This document shows positions 26,083-32,817 of a DNA stretch of 35,076 nt, in pieces (the first letter of the stretch is position 1; every line of letters begins with the position of its first letter). A program made the position numbers and the translations under genes. The notes beneath the pieces were generated by a model. The model did no database searches. It had not been told where the DNA came from and saw nothing but the letters and a program-made list of their open reading frames with translations. The stretch comes from Prevotella sp. P5-108 (GTDB lineage Bacteria; Bacteroidota; Bacteroidia; Bacteroidales; Bacteroidaceae): assembly GCF_002251385.1 (NCBI RefSeq), contig NZ_NPJJ01000036.1, positions 1 to 35,076 on the forward strand, read 5' to 3'.

Positions 26083-26683
26083 TATAGTATTCAGAAAACT
26101 CTATGAGTATTTTGGTGGCAAGAGGAGCGTACCAGGTCTTCACTTCCTGTTCTGTAGGAGTGTGGCCGCCAGGAAAGTGGAAGGCGTTGCTGTAGTGCTC
26201 CAGAAAAAGAGGCGAGAAGTTAGCCAGTGTGTCCTTCTCACCAAAAAGTCCCCACACACGATTCTTGTAATATGGGTTGCAATGGGCAAACTGTATGGCT
26301 TCCAGCTCAGCAAACTCCGCAATTAGCGCCTCGTCAATCACCAGTCGCTGATTGCCGTCTCTTCGTGGCGCCTTGTATTCATGCTCGCCGATGCGCTCTT
26401 TCAGAAACTCCGTCATCTTGAAATGTGGGTTGCCGAGTAGGGCAGGGATGTCCACCACAGGTGCAAGCATCTGCGCAAGAAAAGCTCCGCAGCTGTTGCC
26501 CAAAAGCAAGTCGGGCTGCTCCCGGTCGATAATGGTGCTGATCGCTTTCAATGCCTCCCTGGGATGGAGTGGCAAGTCGGGAGTCAGCACCACCGCCTTC
26601 CCCACGAAAGCCTCTTGCAGGGCTTTCGCCATCGGGCAACTGCCTGTGGCAAAGAAACCGTGTAAGAATAGTATTTTCTTCAT
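26066..26683 (-). CDS. YqiA/YcfP-like alpha/beta hydrolase
   Basis: A 205-aa serine hydrolase of the small YqiA (UPF0227) group. Features: KKILFLHGFFATG at the N-terminus (oxyanion HGF), nucleophile elbow LLGNSCGAFLA (Ser in GNSCG), acidic LFGEKDTLANF and His in FPGGHTPTEQE, giving an apparent Ser-Asp-His triad. The ester substrate is unknown. I use ATG 26683 (MKKILFLHGF); the frame extends to 26707 (MVGIKDLG), which is not family-like. It is followed by DUF1294 with a 17-nt overlap. Confidence 0.88.
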   Translation of the reverse strand: MKKILFLHGFFATGSCPMAKALQEAFVGKAVVLTPDLPLHPREALKAISTIIDREQPDLLLGNSCGAFLAQMLAPVVDIPALLGNPHFKMTEFLKERIGEHEYKAPRRDGNQRLVIDEALIAEFAELEAIQFAHCNPYYKNRVWGLFGEKDTLANFSPLFLEHYSNAFHFPGGHTPTEQEVKTWYAPLATKILIEFSEYYNEHFA

Positions 26684-26743
26684 GCCCAAATCTTTAATTC
26701 CGACCATCTATGAAATGCTTGAAAATGCAAATGCTGTGTGACT

Positions 26744-27180
26744 CTACTTGCCGATGCAGAGCATCTAACACCTTGATAATCAAATATAAACACAATGCAG
26801 GAACAGGGTTTGAGCCGTTGTTAGAAACGGTGGTTTTGCTTCTGCAAATCGCTGATTCTCAACGCTATATGCTGTAGTGTTCATATTTGTTTTCTCTTGT
26901 TTTCACGTCCTACTTTCCAATACAGAGCGTGTAACACTCTGACTATCAGTGAATATAGTGTATAAAGGTCGGTAATTGAGCCGTTGGTCACACTCTCTGC
27001 ACTTCCCTGTTAATCCTTTGAATATCAGCGGTTTTGCTGTTTTGCCATGATTTGACCTTCCATTGGGGAGATGTCTTCTAATTAACATTTTCTACTTTCC
27101 CACGCAGATTTTCAACACATCTGATTATCAGTGTTTTACGTATTAAAAGGACGATAGTTGAGCCGTTGTCCTTTTGAAAA
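26744..27180. repeat. Three-unit structured repeat array
   Basis: CTACTT begins each unit at 26744, 26910 and 27092, and TTGAGCCGTT follows at exactly +66 in all three (26810, 26976, 27158). Between them each unit has CAGA, an AACAC, and a TGAnnATCA-type palindrome (TTGATAATCAA 26773-26783; CTGATTATCAG 27121-27131). The regions flanking TTGAGCCGTT differ in sequence but pair with each other: TCTAAC with GTTAGA in unit 1 (26764-26769 with 26820-26825), and AAAAGGAC with GTCCTTTT in unit 3 (27145-27152 with 27168-27175). The conserved part is about 80 nt and the spacers are about 90-105 nt. A weaker relative hairpin is at 27765-27786. The function is unknown. Confidence 0.6.
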
Positions 27181-28150
27181 CATTTTAGCTTGATTATCAG
27201 CTATTTGTCTAAGTTTTGCTTTCTCTTCTTTTCATTTTGAACCTTATTTTGCAGATTGTAAAATTAACATATTTAACATACAATAACACGATATTGCTAT
27301 GTGCTCATATCAAAACGTAGCGTAATCTTGCTTTGTTCTGCAGATCCAGTTGTTCAACATGAACACCTCGAAGAACTTGTATGTGTTCATTCTGGCATAT
27401 GCTTTCATGCTTTTTGGAGAATGCAATTCTATCTTGGCTCGACATCTTGCCGATAAGATGTATGAGTTGCAATCTATATTACCTGTTCTAATGATGATGC
27501 AAAATTACCACAAATACTTTTCATTGTGGCATTTTTATACTGAAATCAGTCAAAACACCTCAAAATTTAACTTTCTTCAGTAAAGAGAAAGAAAAAATGG
27601 AGTATCAGCTATTCATACAAGTTTATTTCGTCATATACATATATATGGCTTTCATAAACCTGTAAACTCAATCTCTGTTCCTGTTCTAAGCCATTTGAGG
27701 TCATGACATTTGAGTTTGGAGAACATGTATATATACATGAGTAATTCTAAACTTAAACTTACATGCCATAAGTTGAGCCCGATGGCTGCTCATTGACGGC
27801 AGGGTCAGTCCTTCTTTTTTCTCCTTGCTGAATTACCTCTTTCTTTAGCTTCTGTGAATCGTTGCGAGAACCGTATTGCGTTTACTCTCGACATCCTAAT
27901 CCCCAGGTGTGCCTTCCTCATGTTCCCTTCCTTGTGCGTTCTCCGTCTTTTTCATCGTATTTGCACCCCCAATCTCTTCATGCTGTTGCTCAGTTTCCGA
28001 CCATCCTTCAACGGCTATCTGCACGATATTTGTTCATCGCTTGTTTATCTGATATAGATACCTGTTTCCTTTACCTAACACCGACTACTTGATTTTCTGT
28101 ACTTTTCTCCACTTCTTATTTTGGACGAAGCAGACACACTTACTTTTTCC
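27181..28150. other. Gene-free AT-rich stretch
   Basis: No convincing gene. The 77-codon plus frame at 27350-27583 (MFNMNTSKNLYVFILAYAFM) lacks family resemblance and is rated doubtful; the frames at 27854-28092 are T-rich and probably chance. A cluster of palindromes lies at 27632-27739: CATATACATATATATG, AAACTCAA/TTGAGTTT, and perfect CATGTATATATACATG. A hairpin GCCAT/ATGGC with TTGAGCCC in its loop is at 27765-27786. A minus-strand promoter at 28155-28183 points into the stretch. Confidence 0.4.
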
Positions 28151-28154
28151 GTCG

Positions 28155-28183
28155 CAAAGTTAGTGCAAGCCGCATTGTATCAA
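28155..28183 (-). promoter_or_regulatory. Minus-strand promoter facing the gene-free stretch
   Basis: Minus-strand TAACTTTG (28155-28162) with TTG (28181-28183) 18 nt upstream fits the Bacteroidetes consensus. No open reading frame of size follows in that direction. Confidence 0.5.
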
Positions 28184-28196
28184 GTATCAGTGCCTT

Positions 28197-28278
28197 ATTA
28201 CCTGAATTATTTCAAAAACTTTTTCGTCTGACATCATCCAAAAAACTTTTCTGTGCCAAGGTGAAATAATTCGGTAAT
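28197..28278 (+). promoter_or_regulatory. Inverted repeat upstream of ssb
   Basis: Left arm 28197-28214 (ATTACCTGAATTATTTCA) and right arm 28262-28278 (TGAAATAATTCGGTAAT) are complementary apart from one unpaired base. The 47-nt interval holds a direct repeat (AAAAACTTTTT at about 28215, AAAAAACTTTT at about 28240). The inverted repeat lies 79 nt before the ssb ATG and may be an operator or a transcript hairpin. Confidence 0.4.
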
Positions 28279-28356
28279 TCCTTGCTTGCCTGCTTTCCTT
28301 GCTAACTCTGATAGCAACGTAAAAAATAAATGTTTCACTTCTAAAATATCAAAGTT

Positions 28357-28734
28357 ATGAAAAAGATTGAAAATTCTTTCGTAGTAAGCGGTTTCGTAGG
28401 TAAGGATGCAAGCATCCATCAGTTCTCAACAGCAAGCGTTGCACGTTTCTCACTGGCCATCAGCCGTACTGAGAAGAATGGCGAGGAAACAAACCGCACA
28501 TCAGCCTTCATGAATGTAGAGGCATGGCGCAAAAACGAGAACACCTCTTCCTTCGATCGCCTTGTAAAGGGAACTCTCCTTACGGTAGAAGGCTACTTCA
28601 AGCCTGAGGAATGGCAGGATGCCGATGGAGTTAAGCACAACCGTGTGGTTCTCGTCGCAACCAAGTTCTACGAAGCTGTGGAGAAAGAAGAAACTCCTGC
28701 TCCACAGGAGAGCAAGACAAAGAAGGGCAAATAA
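28357..28734 (+). CDS. ssb: Single-stranded DNA-binding protein (mobile-element type)
   Basis: A 125-aa SSB with a single OB fold at residues about 1-108. Characteristic elements are the N-terminal FVVSGFVGKD (replacing NKVILIGNLG), VARFSLAISR, FMNVEAWRK, and LLTVEGYFKPEEWQDADG, then VVLVATKFYE. The tail is short and basic (KTKKGK), unlike chromosomal SSBs with an acidic DDDIPF-type C-terminus, so it may not recruit the usual SSB-interacting proteins. It is typical of Bacteroidales conjugative elements, where such proteins protect transferred single-stranded DNA. A terminator follows closely. Confidence 0.85.
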   Translation: MKKIENSFVVSGFVGKDASIHQFSTASVARFSLAISRTEKNGEETNRTSAFMNVEAWRKNENTSSFDRLVKGTLLTVEGYFKPEEWQDADGVKHNRVVLVATKFYEAVEKEETPAPQESKTKKGK

Positions 28735-28748
28735 CCCTTCTCGTCATC

Positions 28749-28777
28749 AAAGAGCGGCCTTCGGGTCGCTTTTTTTA
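28749..28777 (+). terminator. Rho-independent terminator of ssb
   Basis: AGCGGCC (28753-28759), loop TTCG, GGTCGCT (28764-28770), then seven T. The stem contains one G-T pair. Confidence 0.88.
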
Positions 28778-29055
28778 TGCATCTCCTTTTCTTTGCCGAA
28801 TGGGTGTTCCTGTTATAATGATTGCCATACATCGACTTCTGGGAATCGGTAGAAATTCTGTTGCGAAGGTAATGGTTACGTCTCATCTCCTGCAAGGTCA
28901 AGGCTGCCCGCTTTGATGGAAAATCTCCACACCTTTCGGGTAGTATTTTGCATCAAAACCTTGCCAAGATAGCCGTAACACCTTCTGAAAGCAACATAAT
29001 TTTTAACCATTCCCGAAGTAGTTGATCTACGAAAGGGAGAAAAAACAATATCAAT
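28778..29055. other. 278-nt gene-free region before the Cys-rich protein gene
   Basis: No gene supported. It should contain the promoter of the following cluster; TAGTATTTTG near 28951 resembles a -7 box with one base missing. I see no clear RNA structure. Confidence 0.35.
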
Positions 29056-29406
29056 ATGACGACAAGAGAATCGATTTTGAGCCGACTGACCAAGGGTGTT
29101 AGTGGCACAGACCAGGAACTTTTCAGCAAGGATGAGTTGAACAAGTTTGCGGACTTCTACCGTGACAAGTGGGACGAGAACACAAGCGAAGACGTAATTG
29201 CTGAGTCCTTTGTGGATTATTGGTGGGACACTGACAGAGCCTGCCGTAGATGCTCTGAGTGCGGCAAACTCATGCGTGAAGGCTATTGTGTGGATATGGG
29301 AGTAGCCTACTATTGCAGCGAGGATTGCTTACATAGTGACTTCACAGATGAAGAGTGGGCAGAAGAATGCGAAAGCAATGACCAGAGTTATTACACAGAA
29401 TGGTAA
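29056..29406 (+). CDS. Cys-rich (zinc-ribbon-like) conjugative-element protein
   Basis: A 116-aa acidic protein. Residues 63-91 contain six Cys: C63, C66, C69, C78, C87 and C91, as RACRRCSECGKLM and YYCSEDCL; the CxxC and CxxxC pairs suggest a treble-clef or zinc-ribbon-type metal site. The helical N-terminal part (SRLTKGVSGTDQELFS) and the acidic C-terminal tail (EEWAEECESNDQ) are unassigned. Similar proteins occur in Bacteroidales conjugative elements; the function is unknown. It heads a run of small genes, all plus strand. Confidence 0.7.
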   Translation: MTTRESILSRLTKGVSGTDQELFSKDELNKFADFYRDKWDENTSEDVIAESFVDYWWDTDRACRRCSECGKLMREGYCVDMGVAYYCSEDCLHSDFTDEEWAEECESNDQSYYTEW

Positions 29407-29425
29407 CAATTCTATCAATTCAGAT

Positions 29426-29647
29426 ATGGAACAGAAAATGACTATCAATGGAGTAAGCACCTGCACCATCGCAGGTGCTGAGAAATACGAGAAATATCAG
29501 TCGGGCATAGGCAGAAAGAGACGTACACTTGTACAATATGACTACCGACATGTGGACGGCGAACTCTTCTCTTGTGTATGCGCAACGCTTGAAGAGTACC
29601 GGAAGAAGCGTGATGAATGGATGAAAAGGAAGGAGGGAACAAGATGA
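29426..29647 (+). CDS. DUF3873 domain protein
   Basis: A 73-aa protein: MEQKMTINGVSTCTIAGAEK, then GRKRRTLVQYDYRHVDGELF and a C-terminal basic helix (EEYRKKRDEWMKRK). This matches the DUF3873 family, small proteins found on Bacteroidales conjugative elements. I start at ATG 29426; ATG 29438 (MTINGVSTC) is also plausible. The open frame further upstream to 29336 overlaps the previous gene. The stop overlaps the next start by 4 nt (ATGA). Confidence 0.8.
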   Translation: MEQKMTINGVSTCTIAGAEKYEKYQSGIGRKRRTLVQYDYRHVDGELFSCVCATLEEYRKKRDEWMKRKEGTR

Positions 29648-29889
29648 TTACTCATTATAAGACACTTGTTGTCAGATTTAACTCGCCCATTGCAGTAATA
29701 GATGAAGTCTTTAACGATGTGGCTTTTTTGGGAGTTGGCAATCTGAAAGAGTGGATTGACGATTACGAAAGCACACGTTTCACCGCAATAGACGAACAAA
29801 CGGCAGTCATCACAAGCGAGTATAATATGGAATGCGTAAGAGAATGGCTTGAACATCATGCCACCTTCGCAGTAATAGCAGAATACTAA
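29644..29889 (+). CDS. Hypothetical 81-aa acidic protein
   Basis: Starts at ATG 29644 (MITHYKTLVVRFNSPIAVID) in a 4-nt overlap with the DUF3873 stop. It contains alternating beta and helix, LKEWIDDYESTRFT and MECVREWLEHHATFAV, a small alpha/beta domain without known motif. No family recognised. The coupling to DUF3873 suggests they work together. Confidence 0.7.
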   Translation: MITHYKTLVVRFNSPIAVIDEVFNDVAFLGVGNLKEWIDDYESTRFTAIDEQTAVITSEYNMECVREWLEHHATFAVIAEY

Positions 29890-29942
29890 TAGTGTGGCGG
29901 TGCATCTACCGCCCACATTTCACAATAAACAAATAGACAGTT

Positions 29943-30524
29943 ATGGCAAATCAGGCAACTACCACCTACAAGGTGACAGGTTCTCGCAAGGCTGTGAGCG
30001 ACCTTTGGAAGACCCTTCAGGGCATGAATGTGAACACCAAGAATGTATGGCTGAACGAATTGGCAGACTTCTATGGCATCGACTACGGAGCAAAGCAAAT
30101 CAGCGTCAGAGGGCATATCTATTGGGCAGAGTATGAGGAAGATGACGAGAATACTCTTCTATCGTTTGAGACAGAAAGCGCATGGGATGCGTGCACCGAA
30201 CTCTTTGAGGAGATAAACCATCATCTACACGATGAACTCTCTATCAGTTACCGAGTTTGTGAATGTGGATGCGAAGTTTACTACGTCCATGATGAAGGCT
30301 CTTTTTTCCCCGAAGAGTGTTGTGTCAGTTCAAACGGCAAACCATTTGAGGACGCTTATGATGACGTTTACGATACGGTGAAGGATGCTATCAACGAATG
30401 GGTATCAAAGACCGGAATCGAACAAGGAGAACGCACAGAGGAACAGATGGTTGACTTCATCAACGAGTATGAGTATGAGAATGAAGAAACCTACTTCTAT
30501 ATTCGGGTCTTCACTTTTGAATAA
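29943..30524 (+). CDS. Hypothetical 193-aa acidic protein with Cys cluster
   Basis: An acidic protein. The N-terminal part (TTYKVTGSRKAVSDLWKTLQ, then GMNVNTKNVWLNELADFYG) and the tyrosine- and acid-rich middle (YWAEYEEDDENTLLSFE) are followed near 106-127 by CECGCEVYYV, HDEGSFFPEECC, a possible metal site. The C-terminal half is strongly acidic (EEQMVDFINEYEYENEE). The acidity resembles anti-restriction proteins that mimic DNA, but this is only a suggestion. No family recognised. It is separated from the previous gene by 53 nt. Confidence 0.65.
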   Translation: MANQATTTYKVTGSRKAVSDLWKTLQGMNVNTKNVWLNELADFYGIDYGAKQISVRGHIYWAEYEEDDENTLLSFETESAWDACTELFEEINHHLHDELSISYRVCECGCEVYYVHDEGSFFPEECCVSSNGKPFEDAYDDVYDTVKDAINEWVSKTGIEQGERTEEQMVDFINEYEYENEETYFYIRVFTFE

Positions 30525-30531
30525 GAAACAA

Positions 30532-30562
30532 GCGAGAGCATGAGCAAGCCTTGTGCTCTCGC
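30532..30562. other. Stem-loop after the 193-aa gene
   Basis: GCGAGAGCA (30532-30540) pairs perfectly with TGCTCTCGC (30554-30562); there is no T-run, so it may attenuate or stabilise instead of terminate. Confidence 0.5.
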
Positions 30563-30580
30563 ATTAAACCTACACAGAAT

Positions 30581-30748
30581 ATGTACGAATATGAATCAGA
30601 ATTATTGGGAGAGTCTTGCGAACTGGGAACCCCATGGAAAGGCTGCCGCTTTGCTACAATCATTGAAGATTATGGAAAGGAACTGCTTGTACAAGTGAGC
30701 AATGGTGCAGAGGTGACAGTACTCAGAGACGAGGTGTTTATACTCTGA
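30581..30748 (+). CDS. Hypothetical 55-aa protein
   Basis: ATG at 30581 (MYEYESELLGESCELGTPWK) and ending VTVLRDEVFIL. Small beta-rich domain (FATIIEDYGKELLVQVSNGA). The family is not recognised. I chose this start because the frame's earlier start at 30551 lies within the preceding stem-loop. The gene is followed by a strong hairpin. Confidence 0.55.
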   Translation: MYEYESELLGESCELGTPWKGCRFATIIEDYGKELLVQVSNGAEVTVLRDEVFIL

Positions 30749-30756
30749 CCACCTAA

Positions 30757-30792
30757 CACTTCTCCTGACTATAAAGGCTGTCAGGAGAAGTG
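30757..30792. terminator. Strong hairpin before parA
   Basis: Perfect 13-bp stem CACTTCTCCTGAC (30757-30769) with GTCAGGAGAAGTG (30780-30792). No T-run. It separates the small-gene cluster from the parA unit. Confidence 0.55.
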
Positions 30793-30817
30793 ACAAGGCT
30801 AACCAAAGTAACGTCAG

Positions 30818-30825
30818 TAACTTTG
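30818..30825 (+). promoter_or_regulatory. -7 box of the parA promoter
   Basis: TAACTTTG matches TAnnTTTG. It sits 84 nt before ATG 30910, and the repeats to its right fall within the leader. Confidence 0.55.
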
Positions 30826-30897
30826 TACACGTTAATACAAGTAGCCACGTAGCCTTGTGGACTTGTATAGTTGTACACATTTATACATATATACATA
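30826..30897. repeat. Left repeat/operator set of the parA unit
   Basis: Contains two TACAC motifs (30826-30830 and 30874-30878), GTAGCCACGT and TTGTGGAC, and an inverted repeat TACAAGT-CCAC/GTGG-ACTTGTA (30836-30868, with two unpaired bases), then ATACATATATACATA. The same words (GTAGCCAyGT, TGTGGAC, GTACACAT, ATACATAT) recur at 32009-32106 downstream of the partner gene. Confidence 0.55.
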
Positions 30898-30909
30898 ATG
30901 GAAATAAGT

Positions 30910-31662
30910 ATGAAACAGAAAATCATTACGTTCGCCAACCACAAAGGAGGGGTGTCAAAGACCACTTCCACAGCCTCTATCGGGGCTTGCATGGCGCAAA
31001 TGGGAAAGAAAGTCCTGCTCATCGACCTCGATGGACAGGCAAATCTCACATTGTATTTCATCCCTAACGAAGATGAGATTGAGACCAGCATCTTTGATGC
31101 TCTCGTAGATGGAGCACCATTGCCAGTGAAGCATATTAGGGAAAATCTCGACCTTGTGCCATCTTCACTTGAAATGGCGAGTGCGGAGATTGCCCTGACC
31201 AATCTCCTGGCAAGAGAACAGCTGCTCAGTAGGCTTCTTGACCCAATCAGACAGGACTATGAATACATCCTCATCGACTGCCCACCTTCATTGGGCATCG
31301 TCACCACGAATGCCTTTCTTGCAGCCGATGAAATCATCGTGCCAATGACTCCTGAGCTGCTTCCGCTCAAAGGAATGAGGATGCTTGATGCTTTTGTGAC
31401 CAACCTCCAAAGAGTGAAGCCCTCTCTTCGCCTGGGAGGTGTGTTCATAGCCCGCTTCAACCATCGAAAACTGAACAAGGTGGTTGAGCAAGCCGTAAAG
31501 TCTCGCTACGAAAGCATCACCATGAAGACCCGAATCCGTGAGAACATAGCCCTCGCCGAGTCGGCAGGAAGCGGAAAAAGCATCTTCGAGTACGACCCTA
31601 ACTCCAATGGAGCCAAAGATTACCTTGCGTTGACGGAGGAGATTATTTCACGTAATCAATAA
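30910..31662 (+). CDS. ParA-family partition ATPase
   Basis: A 250-aa MinD/ParA-type ATPase. The deviant Walker A is KGGVSKTTS (K12 signature Lys, K17 catalytic Lys), with Ser where Gly is usual in KGGVGKTT. Walker A' LLIDLDGQANLT (about 38-49) and Walker B ILIDCPPSLG (near 119-128) are intact. It is short and has no N-terminal HTH, like Type Ib ParAs, which partner with small ribbon-helix-helix proteins. ATG 30910 gives MKQKIITFANHKGG; ATG 30898 adds four residues and lies nearer the repeats. The partner starts 5 nt downstream. The context suggests segregation of a plasmid-like or excised element. Confidence 0.9.
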   Translation: MKQKIITFANHKGGVSKTTSTASIGACMAQMGKKVLLIDLDGQANLTLYFIPNEDEIETSIFDALVDGAPLPVKHIRENLDLVPSSLEMASAEIALTNLLAREQLLSRLLDPIRQDYEYILIDCPPSLGIVTTNAFLAADEIIVPMTPELLPLKGMRMLDAFVTNLQRVKPSLRLGGVFIARFNHRKLNKVVEQAVKSRYESITMKTRIRENIALAESAGSGKSIFEYDPNSNGAKDYLALTEEIISRNQ

Positions 31663-31667
31663 AGACC

Positions 31668-32012
31668 ATGGGAAAGAAGAATATGGACATCCTGCTTGGC
31701 AATATCTTGGGAAATGCTGTCGTCAAGCCGCAGGACAGGTATGAAGATCCGGCTGCTCCTTTACCAGAGAATGATGCTCTAGCACCATCTACGAAAGCAA
31801 CAACCAAGGAAAAGCCTGATGACACTTGGCGACACTTCTCCTTTATATGCTCAAAAGCCCTTGTGGACAAGGTGCAAGCCATTGCCCACAAAGAAGGCTT
31901 TACTATCCGTTCCTTTATGGAATATGTAATGAAACAAGGTATAGAGGCTTATGAGTCCAAGCACGGAAAGGTGAAGAAAATCAGGTCGAAAGAAATTCAT
32001 GAGGTGATGTAG
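31668..32012 (+). CDS. Small partner of ParA, ribbon-helix-helix-like
   Basis: A 114-aa protein. Residues 1-55 are a flexible Pro/Ala/Glu/Asp-rich tail; residues about 57-105 look like a ribbon-helix-helix fold (WRHFSFICSKALVDKVQAIA, HKEGFTIRSFMEYVMKQGIE), followed by a basic end (KVKKIRSKEIHE). Such small DNA-binding proteins are the usual ParB/ParG-like partners of Type Ib ParA, acting as centromere-binding protein and autorepressor. It starts 5 nt after parA stops, and its stop is in the first of the downstream repeats. Assignment rests on context and predicted fold. Confidence 0.7.
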   Translation: MGKKNMDILLGNILGNAVVKPQDRYEDPAAPLPENDALAPSTKATTKEKPDDTWRHFSFICSKALVDKVQAIAHKEGFTIRSFMEYVMKQGIEAYESKHGKVKKIRSKEIHEVM

Positions 32013-32106
32013 CCATGTGGATAAGTAGCCATGTATATGTGTGGACGTGTACACATGTGGACATGAATACATATAGACATGAATACATATATATATGTGG
32101 ACGTGA
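32009..32106. repeat. Right repeat set, candidate centromere (parS-like)
   Basis: Two GTAGCCATGT (32009-32018, 32025-32034), three GTGGAC (32041-32046, around 32057-32062, 32098-32103), palindromic GTGTACAC (32047-32054) and ACATGTG, and two ACATGAATACATATA copies (32060-32074 and near 32077-32091). This matches the motifs upstream of parA. The first copy overlaps the partner's stop codon. Confidence 0.6.
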
Positions 32107-32149
32107 GAACATAGTTCAAAACATTAGTAACCAATAAAATAAAAAGACA

Positions 32150-32653
32150 ATGAAAAAGTATTTCCTAACCGCCATCCTGTCATTGTTGGTGGCAACAGTG
32201 TTTACCTCTTGTGGTGATAATGACATTATCGAAGGAACTGAAAAACCATCATCCGAGCTCAAAGTATGGGTAGAGCCGTATCACATCAAAGGTGCGTCCT
32301 TGGATGAAGTAACAGCTTACATGAGTGTTACAATGATGCGTTACCATTTCGAGGCAGAGAACAAGACCGCTGATAGTTTTCAGTTGGCATATAAGACGGG
32401 TAATGGCAACGAGGCTATTCTCTATAGTTTCTTGCGAAGCGACAGCACCCTGTATTCAGTCATTGATACGGAACTTATCTCCAACAGCCGTCTGATAATA
32501 GACTATCTGAAGAAACACTACACTCTCGTATCTGCATCCGATGAACCTTCCTACCAATACTGTTTCACCACCGAGGATAGGTCTATGGTCATTACCACCA
32601 TGAAGGTGTCTGATGTATGTTTCAACGTGAACTATTCCTTTGTTTATTCCTAA
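32150..32653 (+). CDS. Hypothetical lipoprotein
   Basis: A 167-aa exported protein. Residues 1-21 are a lipoprotein signal (MKKYFLTAILSLLVATVFTS, then C21 followed by GDND). The mature domain (LKVWVEPYHIKGASLDEVTA and FQLAYKTGNGNEAILYSFLR) is alpha/beta and unassigned. The leader preceding it is AT-rich. A surface-exposed cargo protein of the element is the likely reading. It ends 165 nt before the IS1380 transposase, convergent with it. Confidence 0.75.
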   Translation: MKKYFLTAILSLLVATVFTSCGDNDIIEGTEKPSSELKVWVEPYHIKGASLDEVTAYMSVTMMRYHFEAENKTADSFQLAYKTGNGNEAILYSFLRSDSTLYSVIDTELISNSRLIIDYLKKHYTLVSASDEPSYQYCFTTEDRSMVITTMKVSDVCFNVNYSFVYS

Positions 32654-32817
32654 AATCCGCAAGCAATCTCAATGGCAATCTCAATTGCAGTAAAGAGCTT
32701 GAACACTATGCATCATGATAGTATGAGCGTGAATTTTGTCCGATTTGTGCATACCTTCCCCTTACCCCACAATGCGACTTGAGGCAATACGCAGATTAAA
32801 ACCATAAGGAACGGACT

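Noticed and set aside
26744..27180. Integron cassette array with attC sites
   Set aside because: The paired flanks loosely recall attC, but the RYYYAAC/GTTRRRY cores are not consistently present and no cassette ORFs or integrase are seen. Kept only as an idea in the finding.
26744..27250. CRISPR array
   Set aside because: The units are long (about 80 nt), degenerate, spaced 166 and 182 nt apart, and there are only three; there are no cas genes.
27350..27583. 77-aa plus-strand frame
   Set aside because: No recognisable family and in AT-rich DNA; kept as doubtful in the region note only.
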